From assembly GCF_006335005.1 (NCBI RefSeq), contig NZ_VDMP01000013.1, positions 49,017 through 110,766 of the forward strand: a DNA stretch of 61,750 bases, given 5' to 3'. This DNA comes from Nocardioides albidus. Its GTDB lineage: Bacteria; Actinomycetota; Actinomycetes; Propionibacteriales; Nocardioidaceae. Below the pieces are notes generated by a model that worked only from the letters and a program-made list of their open reading frames with translations, ran no database searches and was not told the DNA's origin. Made by a program: the position numbers and the translations under genes. Every line of letters begins with the position of its first letter. Position 1 is the first letter of the stretch. Below are positions 34,393 to 44,100 of the stretch, in pieces.

Positions 34393-35256
34393 ATGGCAAC
34401 GAGGGCGCAGACCGCGCGGAGCCGGCCGGACCGGTGTCCCGGCATCGTGCACCCCTGGCCGGCCGACGACGGCGGCCTGGTCCGGGTCCGGGTGCCCGGC
34501 GGACAGGTCCGCCTCGACGCGCTGCGCGCGCTGGCCGCGGTCGCGCAGGAGTACGGCGACGGGCGGGTCCGCGTGACCGGCCGGGCCAACCTGCAGGTCC
34601 GTGCGATGCCGCTCGACGCCGACGGGCTGCTGGCCGCGCCCGCGCTCGACGCCCTCGAGCGCACCGGGCTGCTCCCCTCCCGCGCCCACGACCGGGTCCG
34701 CAATGTGCTCGCCTCGCCGCAGACCGGTCTCGCCGGCGGCCGGGCCGACCTCCGTCCGGTCGTCGCCCGTCTCGACGACCTGCTCCTGGCCGACGCCCCG
34801 CTGGCGGCGCTGCCCGGCCGCTTCCTCTTCACCCTCGACGACGGGCGCGGCGACCTCGCCGACAAGCACCTCGACCTGGGCCTGGTCGCCCTCGACGACG
34901 CCCGCGCCCAGCTGTGCGTCGGCGAGGCGTACGGCGACGTGGTCGCCCTGGCCGACGCCGCGGACGCCCTCGTGGAGCTGGCCCGCTCGTTCCTCGCCAC
35001 CCGCGGCACCGGACCCCAGGCGCCCTGGCACGTCCCCGAGCTGCCCGAGCCCCTGCTCGCACCGGTGCCGCCCGCGCCGGGCGCCACCGTCACGTCCGGG
35101 CCGCTGCCCTTCGGCGAGGTCGCCGGAGGCCACCACGTCGCCGTACCGGAGGATGGGCTGGACCTGCCGGCCATCGCATCCTGGACGGCAGCGACCGTCG
35201 TCGTCACGCCCTGGCACGGCGTGCTCATCCCGTCGACCTCCGAGGAGATCTCGTGA
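34393..35256 (+). CDS. cobG: Precorrin-3B synthase-like protein, C-terminally short
   Basis: 287 residues from ATG 34393, with AAGGA 7 bases upstream. In the aerobic pathway CobG oxidises precorrin-3A. The N-terminal nitrite/sulfite-reductase half-domains are clear: CPGIVHPWPADDGGLVRVRV, DGRVRVTGRANLQVRAM, and RVRNVLASPQTGLAGGRADL. A second half-domain begins at GPLPFGEVAGGHHVA and ends TVVVTPWHGVLIPS. Full-length CobG proteins continue beyond this with the cysteine-rich segment that binds a 4Fe-4S cluster; here the gene stops and cobH begins (GTGA overlap). Only two cysteines remain (CPG and LCVG). It is a shortened form or uses another cofactor. Confidence 0.8.
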   Translation: MATRAQTARSRPDRCPGIVHPWPADDGGLVRVRVPGGQVRLDALRALAAVAQEYGDGRVRVTGRANLQVRAMPLDADGLLAAPALDALERTGLLPSRAHDRVRNVLASPQTGLAGGRADLRPVVARLDDLLLADAPLAALPGRFLFTLDDGRGDLADKHLDLGLVALDDARAQLCVGEAYGDVVALADAADALVELARSFLATRGTGPQAPWHVPELPEPLLAPVPPAPGATVTSGPLPFGEVAGGHHVAVPEDGLDLPAIASWTAATVVVTPWHGVLIPSTSEEIS

Positions 35257-35921
35257 CCGAGCTGTTGAGCGCTCCCCCGCGCCGGTACGACTACATCGCC
35301 GACGGACCGGCGATCTACGTCGACTCCTTCGCCACCATCCGCCGCGAGTCGGACCTGTCCGGGATCCCGGCCGAGGCCGAGAAGGTCGCGGTGCGGATGA
35401 TCCACGGCAGCGGACAGACCGACCTGGTCCGCGACCTGGTGGTCCACCCGCGGCTGGTGGGCGCCGCGCGGGCCGCGCTCGACGCCGGCGCACCGATCCT
35501 GTGCGACGCCCGGATGGTCGCGATGGGCATCACCGCCGGGCGCCTCCCGGCCGACAACCCGGTGCACTGCTTCCTGACCGACGAGCGGGTCCCCGAGCTC
35601 GCCCGGCGCTGGTCGACGACCCGCACCGCCGCGGCCGTCTCGCTGTGGGAGCCCCTCCTCGAGGGAGCGGTCGTGGCGATCGGCAACGCGCCCACCGCCC
35701 TCTTCCACCTGCTCGAGATGATCCTCGACGGCGGCCCGCGGCCGGCCGCGATCGTCGGCTGCCCGGTCGGCTTCATCGGCGCCGCGGAGTCCAAGGACGC
35801 GCTCGCGGCGTTCGCCGACGACCACGGCATCGACATCCCGTTCGTCACCGTGCGCGGACGACGCGGCGGCTCGGCGATGGCCTCCTCCGCCGTCAACGCG
35901 CTGGCCCAGGAGGCGGAATGA
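35253..35921 (+). CDS. cobH: Precorrin-8X methylmutase
   Basis: 222 residues from GTG 35253. Moves the C-11 methyl group to C-12 to give hydrogenobyrinate. Family motifs: RRYDYIADGPAIYVDSFATI at the start, the catalytic histidine in VRMIHGSGQTDL, CDARMVAMGITAG, AIGNAPTALFHLLEM and CPVGFIGAAESK. Overlaps cobG upstream and cobIJ downstream (ATGA), so the operon is tightly coupled. Confidence 0.97.
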   Translation: MTELLSAPPRRYDYIADGPAIYVDSFATIRRESDLSGIPAEAEKVAVRMIHGSGQTDLVRDLVVHPRLVGAARAALDAGAPILCDARMVAMGITAGRLPADNPVHCFLTDERVPELARRWSTTRTAAAVSLWEPLLEGAVVAIGNAPTALFHLLEMILDGGPRPAAIVGCPVGFIGAAESKDALAAFADDHGIDIPFVTVRGRRGGSAMASSAVNALAQEAE

Positions 35922-37486
35922 CCGCCCCGAGCGCACCCGGGCGTTTCTTCGTCGTCGGCATCGGCCCCGGCGACCCCGAGCTGATCACCCGCAAGGCCGA
36001 GCGCCTGATCGGCGCCGCGCCGGTGATCGCGTTCCACGCCGGCGTCAGCAAGGACTCCCACGCCCGCCGGATCGCCGCCGAGCTGATCCCGGCCGGCGTG
36101 GTCGAGGAGGAGCTGCGCTACCCGGTGACGACCGGCACCACCGACCACCCGCGCGGGTACGTCGGCGCGCTGGCCGACTTCTACGACGACTGCGAGGCCC
36201 GCCTCGCCGCCCACCTCGACGCCGGGCGCGACGTGGTCCTCCTCGCCGAGGGCGACCCGCTCTTCTACGGCTCGTCGATGTATCTCCTCGACCGGTTCCG
36301 CGACCGCTTCTCCGTCGAGGTGGTGCCCGGCGTCCCCGCCTTCGCCGCCGCCACGGCGACCGTCCCGGCCCCGCTGGTGCGCCAGACCGACGTCCTCACC
36401 GTGCTGCCCGGCACCCTGCCCGAGCCCGAGCTGGCCCGCCGCCTCGCCGACACCGACGGCGCCGTGATCATGAAGCTCGGCCGCACCTTCCCCGCCGTCC
36501 GCTCCGCCCTCGCGGCGGCCGGGCGGCTGGAGGGGGCGCTGTACGTCGAGCGCGCCTCCCAGCCCGAGGAGCGCTGGCTCCCGGTCGCCGACGTGGACCC
36601 CGACTCGGTGCCGTACTTCTCGCTCATCGTCGTCCCCGGCGACTCCGCCCGCCCGGCTTCCGCCGAGCGGCTGCGTGGGCGTGCGGTGTGGTCCCAGACC
36701 GCAGGTTCCGAGCCCGAGAAGGTGCGGTCTGGGACCAGACCGCGGCCCGCGGAGCTCCTCGTGATCGGCCTCGGCCCCGGCCCGGACGGCTGGCTCACCC
36801 CGGAGGCGAGCGCCGCGCTGGCCGAGGTCGAGCACGTGGTCGGCTACGCGCCGTACGTCAACCGGGTCCCGCAGCGCGCCGGTCTCCAGCGGCACGCGTC
36901 GGGCAACACCGTGGAGGTGGACCGGGCGCGGTTCGCGCTCGACCTGGCCCTGCGCGGCGAGCGGGTCGCCGTGGTGTCCGGCGGCGACGCCGGTGTCTTC
37001 GGGATGGCGGCGGCGGTGTTCGAGGCCGCGGCCGACCCGGCGCACCCCGAGCACGCGGGCGTCCCGGTCCGGGTGCTCCCCGGCGTCAGCGCCGTCCAGG
37101 CGGTCGCCGCCCGGGCGGGCGCACCGATCGGCGCCGACTTCGCGGTGCTCAGCCTGTCCGACCGGCTCAAGCCGTGGTCGGTCGTGGAGCGCCGGCTGCA
37201 CGCGATCGGCGAGGCCGACCTCGTGCTCGGCATCTACAACCCGGCCTCACGCTCCCGGCGCGAGCAGGTCGTCGAGATGCAGAAGATCCTGCTCGAGCAC
37301 CGCTCGCCGGAGACCGTCGTGGTCGTCGGGCGCGACGTCGGCCGCGACGAGGAGTCGCTGACGGTGACGACCCTGGGTGCGCTCGACACCGACACCATCG
37401 ACATGAAGTGCCTGCTCATCGTCGGCGCCTCCGCGACCCGGGCGGAGCCCAACGGCACGGTCTGGACGCCTCGGTGGGTGGAGTGA
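35918..37486 (+). CDS. cobIJ: Fused precorrin-2 C20-methyltransferase / precorrin-3B C17-methyltransferase
   Basis: 522 residues from ATG 35918. Two SAM-dependent tetrapyrrole methylases in one chain. The CobI half spans about 1-250 (VVGIGPGDPELITRKAERL, LLAEGDPLFYGSSMY, VVPGVPAFAAA). The CobJ half starts at about 280 (LVIGLGPGPDGWLTPEA, VVSGGDAGVFGMAAAVFEAA, VLPGVSAVQA, LGIYNPASRSRREQ). This fusion is common in actinobacteria. The linker (about residues 255-276) is encoded by two palindromic DNA copies, which look like an in-frame insertion. Confidence 0.97.
   Translation: MTAPSAPGRFFVVGIGPGDPELITRKAERLIGAAPVIAFHAGVSKDSHARRIAAELIPAGVVEEELRYPVTTGTTDHPRGYVGALADFYDDCEARLAAHLDAGRDVVLLAEGDPLFYGSSMYLLDRFRDRFSVEVVPGVPAFAAATATVPAPLVRQTDVLTVLPGTLPEPELARRLADTDGAVIMKLGRTFPAVRSALAAAGRLEGALYVERASQPEERWLPVADVDPDSVPYFSLIVVPGDSARPASAERLRGRAVWSQTAGSEPEKVRSGTRPRPAELLVIGLGPGPDGWLTPEASAALAEVEHVVGYAPYVNRVPQRAGLQRHASGNTVEVDRARFALDLALRGERVAVVSGGDAGVFGMAAAVFEAAADPAHPEHAGVPVRVLPGVSAVQAVAARAGAPIGADFAVLSLSDRLKPWSVVERRLHAIGEADLVLGIYNPASRSRREQVVEMQKILLEHRSPETVVVVGRDVGRDEESLTVTTLGALDTDTIDMKCLLIVGASATRAEPNGTVWTPRWVE
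36682..36743. repeat. Pair of palindromes in the cobIJ linker
   Basis: GCGGTGTGGTCCCAGACCGC (36683-36702) and GCGGTCTGGGACCAGACCGC (36724-36743) are each self-complementary (the second perfectly, 9-bp stems around GA) and are inverted copies of each other with one mismatch. They stay in frame and encode AVWSQTAG and VRSGTRPR between the CobI and CobJ domains. The look is of a short mobile palindromic repeat that landed in a permissive linker. Confidence 0.85.
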
Positions 37487-38694
37487 TGGGTGGCGTACGC
37501 GTCACCGTCGTCGGCATCGGCGCCGACGGCCACCTGCCGCCGGCGGCCCGCGCCCTGGTCGGCGCCGCGGAGGTGCTGCTCGGCGGCGAGCGCCACCTCG
37601 CCCTCGTCCCCGCTGTCCCGGGGCAGGTCCGCCGCCCGTGGCCGCGCCCGCTCGCCGTCCTGCCGGACGTCCTGCGTGAGCACGCCGACCGCACCATCGT
37701 GGCCCTCGCCTCCGGGGACCCGCTGCTCTCGGGGATCGGTACGACGCTGATCGGGCTCCTCGGCCCCGACGCCGTCGACGTCGTGCCCGCGGTCTCGTCG
37801 GTGTCGCTGGCCCGCGCCCGGATGGGCTGGTCGGCCGAGGAGTCCGCGGTCGTCACCCTCGTGGGGCGCGACGTCGACGCTCTGCGGCGCGAGCTCGCTC
37901 CGGGACGTCGCCTGCTGGTGCTCTCCTCGGACGAGAGCACCCCCGCCGCCGTGGCGGACCTGCTCGCCGACGCCGGCTTCGGCGCCACCCGGATGACGGT
38001 GCTCGGCGACCTGGGCGCCGCCTCCGAGTCACGCGTCGACCTCGTGCCCGGCACCTCGGTCCCCGACGACCTGCCGCGCCTGCACGTCCTCGCGCTCCAG
38101 GTCCACGGCCCCGGCGCCGCCTCCTGGACGCCCGGCCTGCCCGACGACGCCTTCGAGCACGACGGCCAGCTGACCAAGCGCGACGTACGCGCCAGCGCGC
38201 TCTCCCGCCTCGCGCCCCGCCCCGGCGACCGACTGTGGGACGTCGGCGCGGGCGCCGGGTCGGTCGCGATCGAGTGGCTGCGCGCCCACCCGCTCACCAC
38301 CGCCGTCGCCGTGGAGGCCGACCCGGAGCGCGCGGCCCGCATCGCGACCAACGCCCGCCGGCTCGGCGTACCCCGCCTCGAGCTCGTCACCGGCCGCGCC
38401 CCCGACGCGCTCGCCGACCTGCCCACGCCCGACGCGGTCTTCGTCGGCGGCGGCGCGACGGCCGACGGGCTGCTCGAGCGTTGCCGCGACGCCCTCGCGC
38501 CCGGCGGCAGGCTCGTGGTCCACGGCGTGACCCTGGAGACCGAGCGGCTGCTGGTCGACGCCTTCCATGCGCACGGCGGCGAGCTGACCCGCCTGGGCGT
38601 CGAGCACGTCACGCCACTCGGCGGCCGCTTCACCGGCTGGACGCCGGCGCGCGCCGTCGTGCAATGGGCCTGGACCAAGGAGACGACGCGATGA
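37486..38694 (+). CDS. cobL: Precorrin-6Y C5,15-methyltransferase (decarboxylating)
   Basis: 402 residues; its ATG shares one base with the cobIJ stop. N-terminal half is a CbiE-type methylase ([36 protein letters not shown]). C-terminal half is a CbiT-type decarboxylating methylase with the SAM motif [20 protein letters not shown] and [13 protein letters not shown]. It methylates C-5 and C-15 and removes the acetate carboxyl. The GTKRDVRA-like segment [15 protein letters not shown] joins the halves. Confidence 0.96.
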   Translation: MGGVRVTVVGIGADGHLPPAARALVGAAEVLLGGERHLALVPAVPGQVRRPWPRPLAVLPDVLREHADRTIVALASGDPLLSGIGTTLIGLLGPDAVDVVPAVSSVSLARARMGWSAEESAVVTLVGRDVDALRRELAPGRRLLVLSSDESTPAAVADLLADAGFGATRMTVLGDLGAASESRVDLVPGTSVPDDLPRLHVLALQVHGPGAASWTPGLPDDAFEHDGQLTKRDVRASALSRLAPRPGDRLWDVGAGAGSVAIEWLRAHPLTTAVAVEADPERAARIATNARRLGVPRLELVTGRAPDALADLPTPDAVFVGGGATADGLLERCRDALAPGGRLVVHGVTLETERLLVDAFHAHGGELTRLGVEHVTPLGGRFTGWTPARAVVQWAWTKETTR

Positions 38695-39458
38695 CGGTCC
38701 ACTTCGTCGGCGCCGGCCCCGGCGCGGCCGACCTGATCACCCTGCGCGCCGCCGCCCTGCTGCGGACGGCGGACGTCGTGCTCTACCCCGGCACCTACAT
38801 CGACACCGAGGTGCTCTCCCACTGCCGACCCGACGCTCGCCTGGTCGACACCCAGGACCTCGACCTCGACCGGATCACGGCCGCGATGGTCGAGGCGCAC
38901 GCCGACGGCGGCGACGTCGTCCGGCTGACCTCGGGCGACCCGTCGCTCTACTCCGCGCTCCACGAGCAGACCCGCCGCCTCGACGCGGCCCGGGTGCCGT
39001 GGGACGTGACCCCGGGCGTGCCGGCGTACGCCGCCGCGGCGGCCGTCGTCGGCCGCGAGCTCACCGTCCCGCTGCTGGCGCAGTCGGTGGTGCTGACCCG
39101 CACCCAGGCCCGCTCGACCGCGATGCCGGAGCGCGAGTCGCTGTCGGCGTACGCCGCGACCGGCGCGACGCTGGTGCTGCACCTGGCGATCACCCGCACC
39201 CGCGAGCTGATGGCCGAGCTCGCCCCGTTCTACGGCGACGACTGCCCGGTGGCAGTGGTCTCCCGCGCGACCCAGCCCGAGGAGCTCGTGCTGCGCGGCA
39301 CCGTCGGCACCATCGCCGGCCTCGTCGAGGACGCGGGACTGCGCCAGGCGGCGGTCATCCTGGTCGGCCCCGCGCTGGCCTCGGACGAGCAGCGGTCCGA
39401 CGCGGAGTCCTACCTCTACTCCCCCGAACGAGTGCAACGGAAGGCCCGTCTGCGATGA
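38691..39458 (+). CDS. cobM: Precorrin-4 C11-methyltransferase
   Basis: 255 residues from ATG 38691, overlapping cobL by 4 bases. Single tetrapyrrole-methylase domain: [67 protein letters not shown] and the conserved SRATQPEE. It methylates precorrin-4 at C-11. The end overlaps the chelatase gene start. Confidence 0.97.
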   Translation: MTVHFVGAGPGAADLITLRAAALLRTADVVLYPGTYIDTEVLSHCRPDARLVDTQDLDLDRITAAMVEAHADGGDVVRLTSGDPSLYSALHEQTRRLDAARVPWDVTPGVPAYAAAAAVVGRELTVPLLAQSVVLTRTQARSTAMPERESLSAYAATGATLVLHLAITRTRELMAELAPFYGDDCPVAVVSRATQPEELVLRGTVGTIAGLVEDAGLRQAAVILVGPALASDEQRSDAESYLYSPERVQRKARLR

Positions 39459-41539
39459 CCGTCCCCGCTTCGATCCAGCACTTCCCCTTCAGCGCGGTGG
39501 TCGGCGCCGACGGTCCCGACGGTCCCGATCCGATGGCGCTGGCCCTCATCCTCACCACCATCGCCCCCGACGTGGGCGGGGTCCTGGTGCGCGGCGAGAA
39601 GGGGACCGCCAAGTCGACCATCGTGCGCGCCCTGGCCGCCGTGCTGCCCCCGGTCGACGGCGGGCCCGTGCCGCTCGTCGAGCTCCCGATCGGCGCGACC
39701 GAGGACCGGGTCACCGGCTCCATCAATCTCCAGAGCGCGCTGTCCGAGGGCCGCGCCGAGTACGAACCGGGCCTGCTGGCCAAGGCCCACCGCGGGATCC
39801 TGTACGTCGACGAGGTCAACCTGCTGCACGACCACCTGGTCGACCTGCTGCTCGACGCGGCGGCCATGGGCCGCGCCACCGTGGAGCGCGACGGCGTGTC
39901 GATGACCCACGACGCGCGCTTCGTGCTGGTCGGCACGATGAACCCCGAGGAGGGCGAGCTCCGCCCCCAGCTCCTCGACCGGTTCGGGCTGACCGTGGAG
40001 GTCGCCGCCCCGCGGGACCCGGCGCTGCGCGCCGAGGTGGTCCGGCGCCGGATGGCCTACGACGCCGACCCGGACGGGTTCGCGGCGCGCTACGCCGACG
40101 CGGAGGACGCGCTGCGACAGCGGATCTCGTCGGCGCAGAAGCTGGTCGGCTCGGTCCGGCTCACCGACGCGGCGCTGTTCAAGATCGCCGAGGTGTGCGC
40201 CGCGTTCGACGTCGACGGCCTCCGCGCCGACATCGTCACCGCCCGCGCCGCGCTCGCCCACGCCGCGTGGTCGGACCGGTCCCAGGTGACCCTCGACGAC
40301 ATCCGGGTCGCGGCTCGACTGGCCCTGCCCCACCGGCGCCGCCGCAAGCCCTTCGACGCGCCCGGCCTCGACGAGGACCTGCTCGACCAGGTGCTCGGCG
40401 AGGACGAGCTGCCCCCCGAGCCGGACGGGCCCGACGACGGTGGGCCTGACGACGGCGGCGGCTCCGACGGTGGCCCTGACGACGACGGCGGCTCCGACGA
40501 CGCGGGGACGTCATACGAATCCGAGGCTGGAGACCACGATCCGTATGACGCTACGCGGGACGCGGAGCCACCCCAGCTCCCCGACGCGGGGACGTCATAC
40601 GAACCGGAGGCTGGAGACCACGATCCGTATGACGCAACGCGGGACGCGGAGCCACCCCAGCTCCCCGACCCCGGGACGTCATCCGAAACGGGGTCTGGAG
40701 ACCACCGTTCGTATGACGTCGCCGCGTCGGCGGGAGCCACCTACCGCACCCGGCTGCTGACCGTGCAGGGTGTCGGGATGGGTACGGCGGGGCGCCGCAG
40801 CCGGGCGCGCACGAGCAGCGGGCGGCGGGTCGGCGCGGCCGCTCCCGACCGGCTGGGAGGCCAGGGCGGCAGCATCCACCTGACCGAGACCATCCGGGCG
40901 GCCGCTCGGCACCAGCAGGCGCGCGGGCGGACCGGCGGCCGGCTGCTGCTGCAGGCCGCCGACCTGCGCGTCGCCGTACGCGAGGGACGCGAGTCGAACC
41001 TGGTGCTGTTCTGCGTCGACGCGTCCGGGTCGATGGCCGCGCGGCGGCGCATGGAGCAGGTCAAGACAGCGGTGCTGAGCCTGCTGCTCGACGCCTACCA
41101 GCGCCGCGACAAGGTCGGCCTGATCACCTTCCGCGGCGCGCACGCCCAACTCGCGCTGCCGCCGACGCACTCCGTCGACGCGGCCGCACAGCGGCTCGAG
41201 GAGCTCCCCTCCGGAGGTCGCACGCCCCTGGCCGAGGGCCTCCTCGAGGCTGCCCACCTGCTCGCGGTCGAGCGCACCCGCGACCCGCAGCGACGCCCGC
41301 TGCTCGTCGTCGTCACGGACGGGCGGGCGACCTCGGGCCCCGACGCCGTGGCGCGCTCGCGGCTGGCCGCGGCGCTCCTGGCCGAGACGGGCGTGAGCAG
41401 CGTGGTCGTCGACTGCGAGTCCGGACCGATGCGGATGGGCCTGGCCGCGACCCTCGCCGAGCACCTCGGCGCCGACCACGTGCCGATCGCCGAGGTGAGC
41501 GCGGAGGTGCTCGTGGACGTCACCCGGCGCGCGGCATGA
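39455..41539 (+). CDS. Fused ChlI/ChlD-type cobaltochelatase subunit
   Basis: 694 residues. N-terminal AAA+ domain: P-loop [11 protein letters not shown] (47-54 core), [37 protein letters not shown]. Middle: an acidic proline-rich linker with a 28-residue tandem repeat from residue 351. C-terminal von Willebrand A domain with the MIDAS start FCVDASGSM and [11 protein letters not shown]. In this organism it probably replaces the separate CobS and CobT chelatase subunits and works with CobN to insert cobalt into hydrogenobyrinate diamide. It overlaps cobM and bluB by 4 bases. Confidence 0.9.
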   Translation: MTVPASIQHFPFSAVVGADGPDGPDPMALALILTTIAPDVGGVLVRGEKGTAKSTIVRALAAVLPPVDGGPVPLVELPIGATEDRVTGSINLQSALSEGRAEYEPGLLAKAHRGILYVDEVNLLHDHLVDLLLDAAAMGRATVERDGVSMTHDARFVLVGTMNPEEGELRPQLLDRFGLTVEVAAPRDPALRAEVVRRRMAYDADPDGFAARYADAEDALRQRISSAQKLVGSVRLTDAALFKIAEVCAAFDVDGLRADIVTARAALAHAAWSDRSQVTLDDIRVAARLALPHRRRRKPFDAPGLDEDLLDQVLGEDELPPEPDGPDDGGPDDGGGSDGGPDDDGGSDDAGTSYESEAGDHDPYDATRDAEPPQLPDAGTSYEPEAGDHDPYDATRDAEPPQLPDPGTSSETGSGDHRSYDVAASAGATYRTRLLTVQGVGMGTAGRRSRARTSSGRRVGAAAPDRLGGQGGSIHLTETIRAAARHQQARGRTGGRLLLQAADLRVAVREGRESNLVLFCVDASGSMAARRRMEQVKTAVLSLLLDAYQRRDKVGLITFRGAHAQLALPPTHSVDAAAQRLEELPSGGRTPLAEGLLEAAHLLAVERTRDPQRRPLLVVVTDGRATSGPDAVARSRLAAALLAETGVSSVVVDCESGPMRMGLAATLAEHLGADHVPIAEVSAEVLVDVTRRAA
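40505..40720. repeat. Tandem 84-bp repeat with embedded palindromes in the chelatase linker
   Basis: Two nearly identical 84-bp units (40505-40588 and 40589-40672) and a partial third encode a 28-residue repeat starting GTSYE and ending PPQLPD. Each unit contains an inverted repeat: CGTCATACGAATC (40509-40521) pairs with GATCCGTATGACG (40538-40550), and the same hairpin recurs at 40593-40634 and, diverged, at 40677-40718. It stays in frame and lies between the AAA+ and VWA domains. Confidence 0.9.
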
Positions 41540-42174
41540 GCTCCGCCGACGCCCTCTACGACGTCATCGAGCGGCGGCGCGACGTGCGGGCGGAGTTCAC
41601 CGGCGAGCCCGTGCCCGAGGACGTGCTGCTGCGGGTCCTCGGCGCCGCCCACCGCGCCCCGAGCGTCGGGATGAGCCAGCCGTGGGACTTCGTGGTCGTC
41701 CGGGATCCCGCCCTGCGGCGTACCTTCCGCGAGCATGTGGCGACCGAGCGCGACGTCTTCGCCGCGTCCCTGCCGCCGGAGCGCCGGGCCACCTTCGACC
41801 GGATCAAGGTCGAGGGGATCTGCGAGTCGTCGATGGGCGTCGTGGTGACCCACAGCCAGGACCGCGGCGGTCCGCACGTGCTCGGCCGGCACGCGATCGC
41901 CGACGCCGGCCTCTACTCCACCGTGCTCGCCATCCAGAACCTCTGGCTGGCCGCGACCGCCGAGGGGCTCGGCCTGGGCTGGGTCTCCTTCTACCGCGAG
42001 GACTTCCTGCGCGAGCTGCTCGGGATCCCCGCCGGGGTACGCCCGATCGCGTGGCTGTGCCTGGGCACCGTCAGCCACCTGGAGACCGTGCCCGACCTCG
42101 AGCGCCACGGCTGGCGGTCCCGCCGCCCGCTCGACGACGCCATCCACCACGACCGCTGGAGGAACGATGCCTGA
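41536..42174 (+). CDS. bluB: 5,6-dimethylbenzimidazole synthase
   Basis: 212 residues, nitroreductase-like fold. It splits FMNH2 with oxygen to make the B12 lower ligand dimethylbenzimidazole. Family signs: [60 protein letters not shown] and [13 protein letters not shown]. It uses oxygen, as expected for the aerobic pathway. Overlaps cobO by 8 bases. Together with cobT it supplies alpha-ribazole. Confidence 0.95.
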   Translation: MSSADALYDVIERRRDVRAEFTGEPVPEDVLLRVLGAAHRAPSVGMSQPWDFVVVRDPALRRTFREHVATERDVFAASLPPERRATFDRIKVEGICESSMGVVVTHSQDRGGPHVLGRHAIADAGLYSTVLAIQNLWLAATAEGLGLGWVSFYREDFLRELLGIPAGVRPIAWLCLGTVSHLETVPDLERHGWRSRRPLDDAIHHDRWRNDA

Positions 42175-42763
42175 AGGCAAGCCGACCGTCGTACCCGACG
42201 ACGGACTCACCACCCGCCAGCGCCGCAACCGGCCGCTGGTCATGGTGCACACCGGTGACGGCAAGGGGAAGTCGACCGCGGCCTTCGGGCTCGCGCTGCG
42301 CGGCTGGAACCAGGGCTGGGACATCGGGGTGTTCCAGTTCGTGAAGTCGGCGAAGTGGCGTCTCGGCGAGCAGACCGCGTTCGAGCAGCTGCCGTCCGGG
42401 TTCGGCACGATCGAGTGGCACAAGATGGGCTCCGGCTGGTCCTGGTCGCGCAAGGCCGGCTCCGAGGAGGACCACGCCGCCGACGCCGCCGAGGGCTGGG
42501 CGGAGATCAAGCGCCGGATCGCCGCCGAGCAGCACGACCTCTACCTGCTCGACGAGTTCACCTACCCGATCAACTGGGGCTGGGTGGACATCGACGACGT
42601 CGTGGAGACCCTCGCCAACCGGCCCGGCCGCCAGCACGTGGTCATCACCGGCCGGCGCGCCGACCCGAAGCTGATCGAGATCGCCGACCTGGTCACCGAG
42701 ATGACCAAGGTCAAGCACCCGATGGACGCCGGACAGAAGGGCCAGAAGGGCATCGAGTGGTGA
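42167..42763 (+). CDS. cobO: Cob(I)yrinic acid a,c-diamide adenosyltransferase
   Basis: 198 residues. P-loop LVMVHTGDGKGKSTAAFGLA near the N-terminus, then FQFVKSAKWRLGEQ, TYPINWGWVDIDDV and HVVITGRRADPKLIEIADLV, diagnostic of CobA/CobO-type enzymes. It transfers the adenosyl group from ATP to the reduced cobalt. A cob(II) reductase is not obvious in the window. Its stop runs into the start of cobB (TGATG). Confidence 0.96.
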   Translation: MPEGKPTVVPDDGLTTRQRRNRPLVMVHTGDGKGKSTAAFGLALRGWNQGWDIGVFQFVKSAKWRLGEQTAFEQLPSGFGTIEWHKMGSGWSWSRKAGSEEDHAADAAEGWAEIKRRIAAEQHDLYLLDEFTYPINWGWVDIDDVVETLANRPGRQHVVITGRRADPKLIEIADLVTEMTKVKHPMDAGQKGQKGIEW

Positions 42764-44100
42764 TGGCCCTGCCCCGTGTCGTCCCCCGTGTCGTCGTCGC
42801 CGCCCCGGCCACCGGCCAGGGCAAGACGACCGTCGCGACCGGACTGATGGCCGCCCTCGTCGCGGCGGGGCACGCGGTCAGCGGGCACAAGGTCGGTCCC
42901 GACTACATCGACCCCGGCTACCACGCGCTCGCCTGCGGCCGCCCGGGCCGCAACCTCGACCCGCACCTCGTCGGCGAGGACCTCGTCGCCCCGCTGCTCC
43001 TGCACGGCGCGCACGAGGCCGACGTCGCGGTCGTCGAGGGCGTCATGGGCCTGTACGACGGACGCATCGGCGGCAACGGCTTCTCCTCCACCGCCCACGT
43101 CGCGGCCCTGACCCGCACGCCGGTCGTGCTGGTGGTGGACATCTCCCGCTCCTCGCGCTCGATCGGCGCGGTCGTGCACGGGATGGCCACCTGGGACCCG
43201 TCGGTCGAGGTCGCCGGGGTCATCCTCAATCAGGCCGGCTCGGCCCGGCACGCCGACGAGGTCCGCTCCTCGATCTCGCTCCCCGTGCTGGGCGTCATCC
43301 CGCGCGACGCCACCATCGCCACCCCGTCGCGCCATCTGGGCCTGGTCACCGCCGCCGAGCGCGGCGACTCCGAGGCCGTCGTCGCCCGGCTCGGCGAGGT
43401 GATCGCCGAGCACGTCGACCTCGACGCCGTGCTCGACATCGCCCGCTCCGCCCCCGCCCTCGACGCCGCCCCCTGGTCCCCCGCTCCCGCCGCGCCTGTT
43501 GCGTCGAAGGCCCGTGTCGCGGTCGCGGCCGGCCGTGCCTTCACCTTCCGGTACGCCGAGACGGCCGAGCTCCTCGCCGCCCAGGGCTGCGAGGTGGTGG
43601 AGTTCGACCCCGCCACCGACCACGCCCTGCCGGACGGGACCGCCGGGCTCTACCTCGGCGGCGGCTTCCCGGAGGTCCACGCCGCCGACCTGGCCGCCAA
43701 CCTCCCGCTGCTGAAGGAGATCCGCACCGCGGTGCTCGACGGCCTGCCGACCGTGGCCGAGTGCGCGGGCCTGCTCTACCTGTGCCGCACCCTCGACGGC
43801 ACCCCGATGGCCGGCGTGCTCGAGGCCGACGCGGTCATGTCCGAGCGGCTCACCCTGCGCTACCCGGTCGCCACGGCGGCTGCCGACACCCTGCTGACCC
43901 GGGCCGGCGACCGGGTCACCGGGCACGAGTTCCACCGCACGACCGTCTCCCCCGTCGCCGGACCGACCGCCGCGTGGCAGGTCGACGGCGACGCGGTCGG
44001 CTTCGCGTCGCCGACCCTGCACGCGTCGTACCTCCACACGCACTGGGCCGGCCATCCTCAGCTGGCCGCCCGCTTCACCGAGGCGGTGCACCGTGGTTGA
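42763..44100 (+). CDS. cobB: Hydrogenobyrinate a,c-diamide synthase
   Basis: 445 residues from ATG 42763. ATP- and glutamine-dependent amidation of the a and c carboxylates. N-terminal ATP domain: VVVAAPATGQGKTTVATGLM, KVGPDYIDPGYH, VVEGVMGLYDGRIG. C-terminal type 1 glutamine-amidotransferase domain: LYLGGGFPEVHAADLAANLP, with the catalytic cysteine in VAECAGLLYL and HASYLHTHWAGHP at the end. A Pro/Ala linker joins the two. It supplies the substrate for cobalt insertion by CobN. Confidence 0.96.
   Translation: MALPRVVPRVVVAAPATGQGKTTVATGLMAALVAAGHAVSGHKVGPDYIDPGYHALACGRPGRNLDPHLVGEDLVAPLLLHGAHEADVAVVEGVMGLYDGRIGGNGFSSTAHVAALTRTPVVLVVDISRSSRSIGAVVHGMATWDPSVEVAGVILNQAGSARHADEVRSSISLPVLGVIPRDATIATPSRHLGLVTAAERGDSEAVVARLGEVIAEHVDLDAVLDIARSAPALDAAPWSPAPAAPVASKARVAVAAGRAFTFRYAETAELLAAQGCEVVEFDPATDHALPDGTAGLYLGGGFPEVHAADLAANLPLLKEIRTAVLDGLPTVAECAGLLYLCRTLDGTPMAGVLEADAVMSERLTLRYPVATAAADTLLTRAGDRVTGHEFHRTTVSPVAGPTAAWQVDGDAVGFASPTLHASYLHTHWAGHPQLAARFTEAVHRG

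Noticed and set aside
34393..35256. Frameshift as the cause of the short CobG
   Set aside because: cobH begins within its stop codon, leaving no room for a lost C-terminal piece in another frame.
34087..35493. A longer N-terminus for the Nif3-like protein
   Set aside because: The extension runs through the riboswitch on the other strand and into cobG and cobH; the ATG at 34086 starts the family's normal N-terminus.
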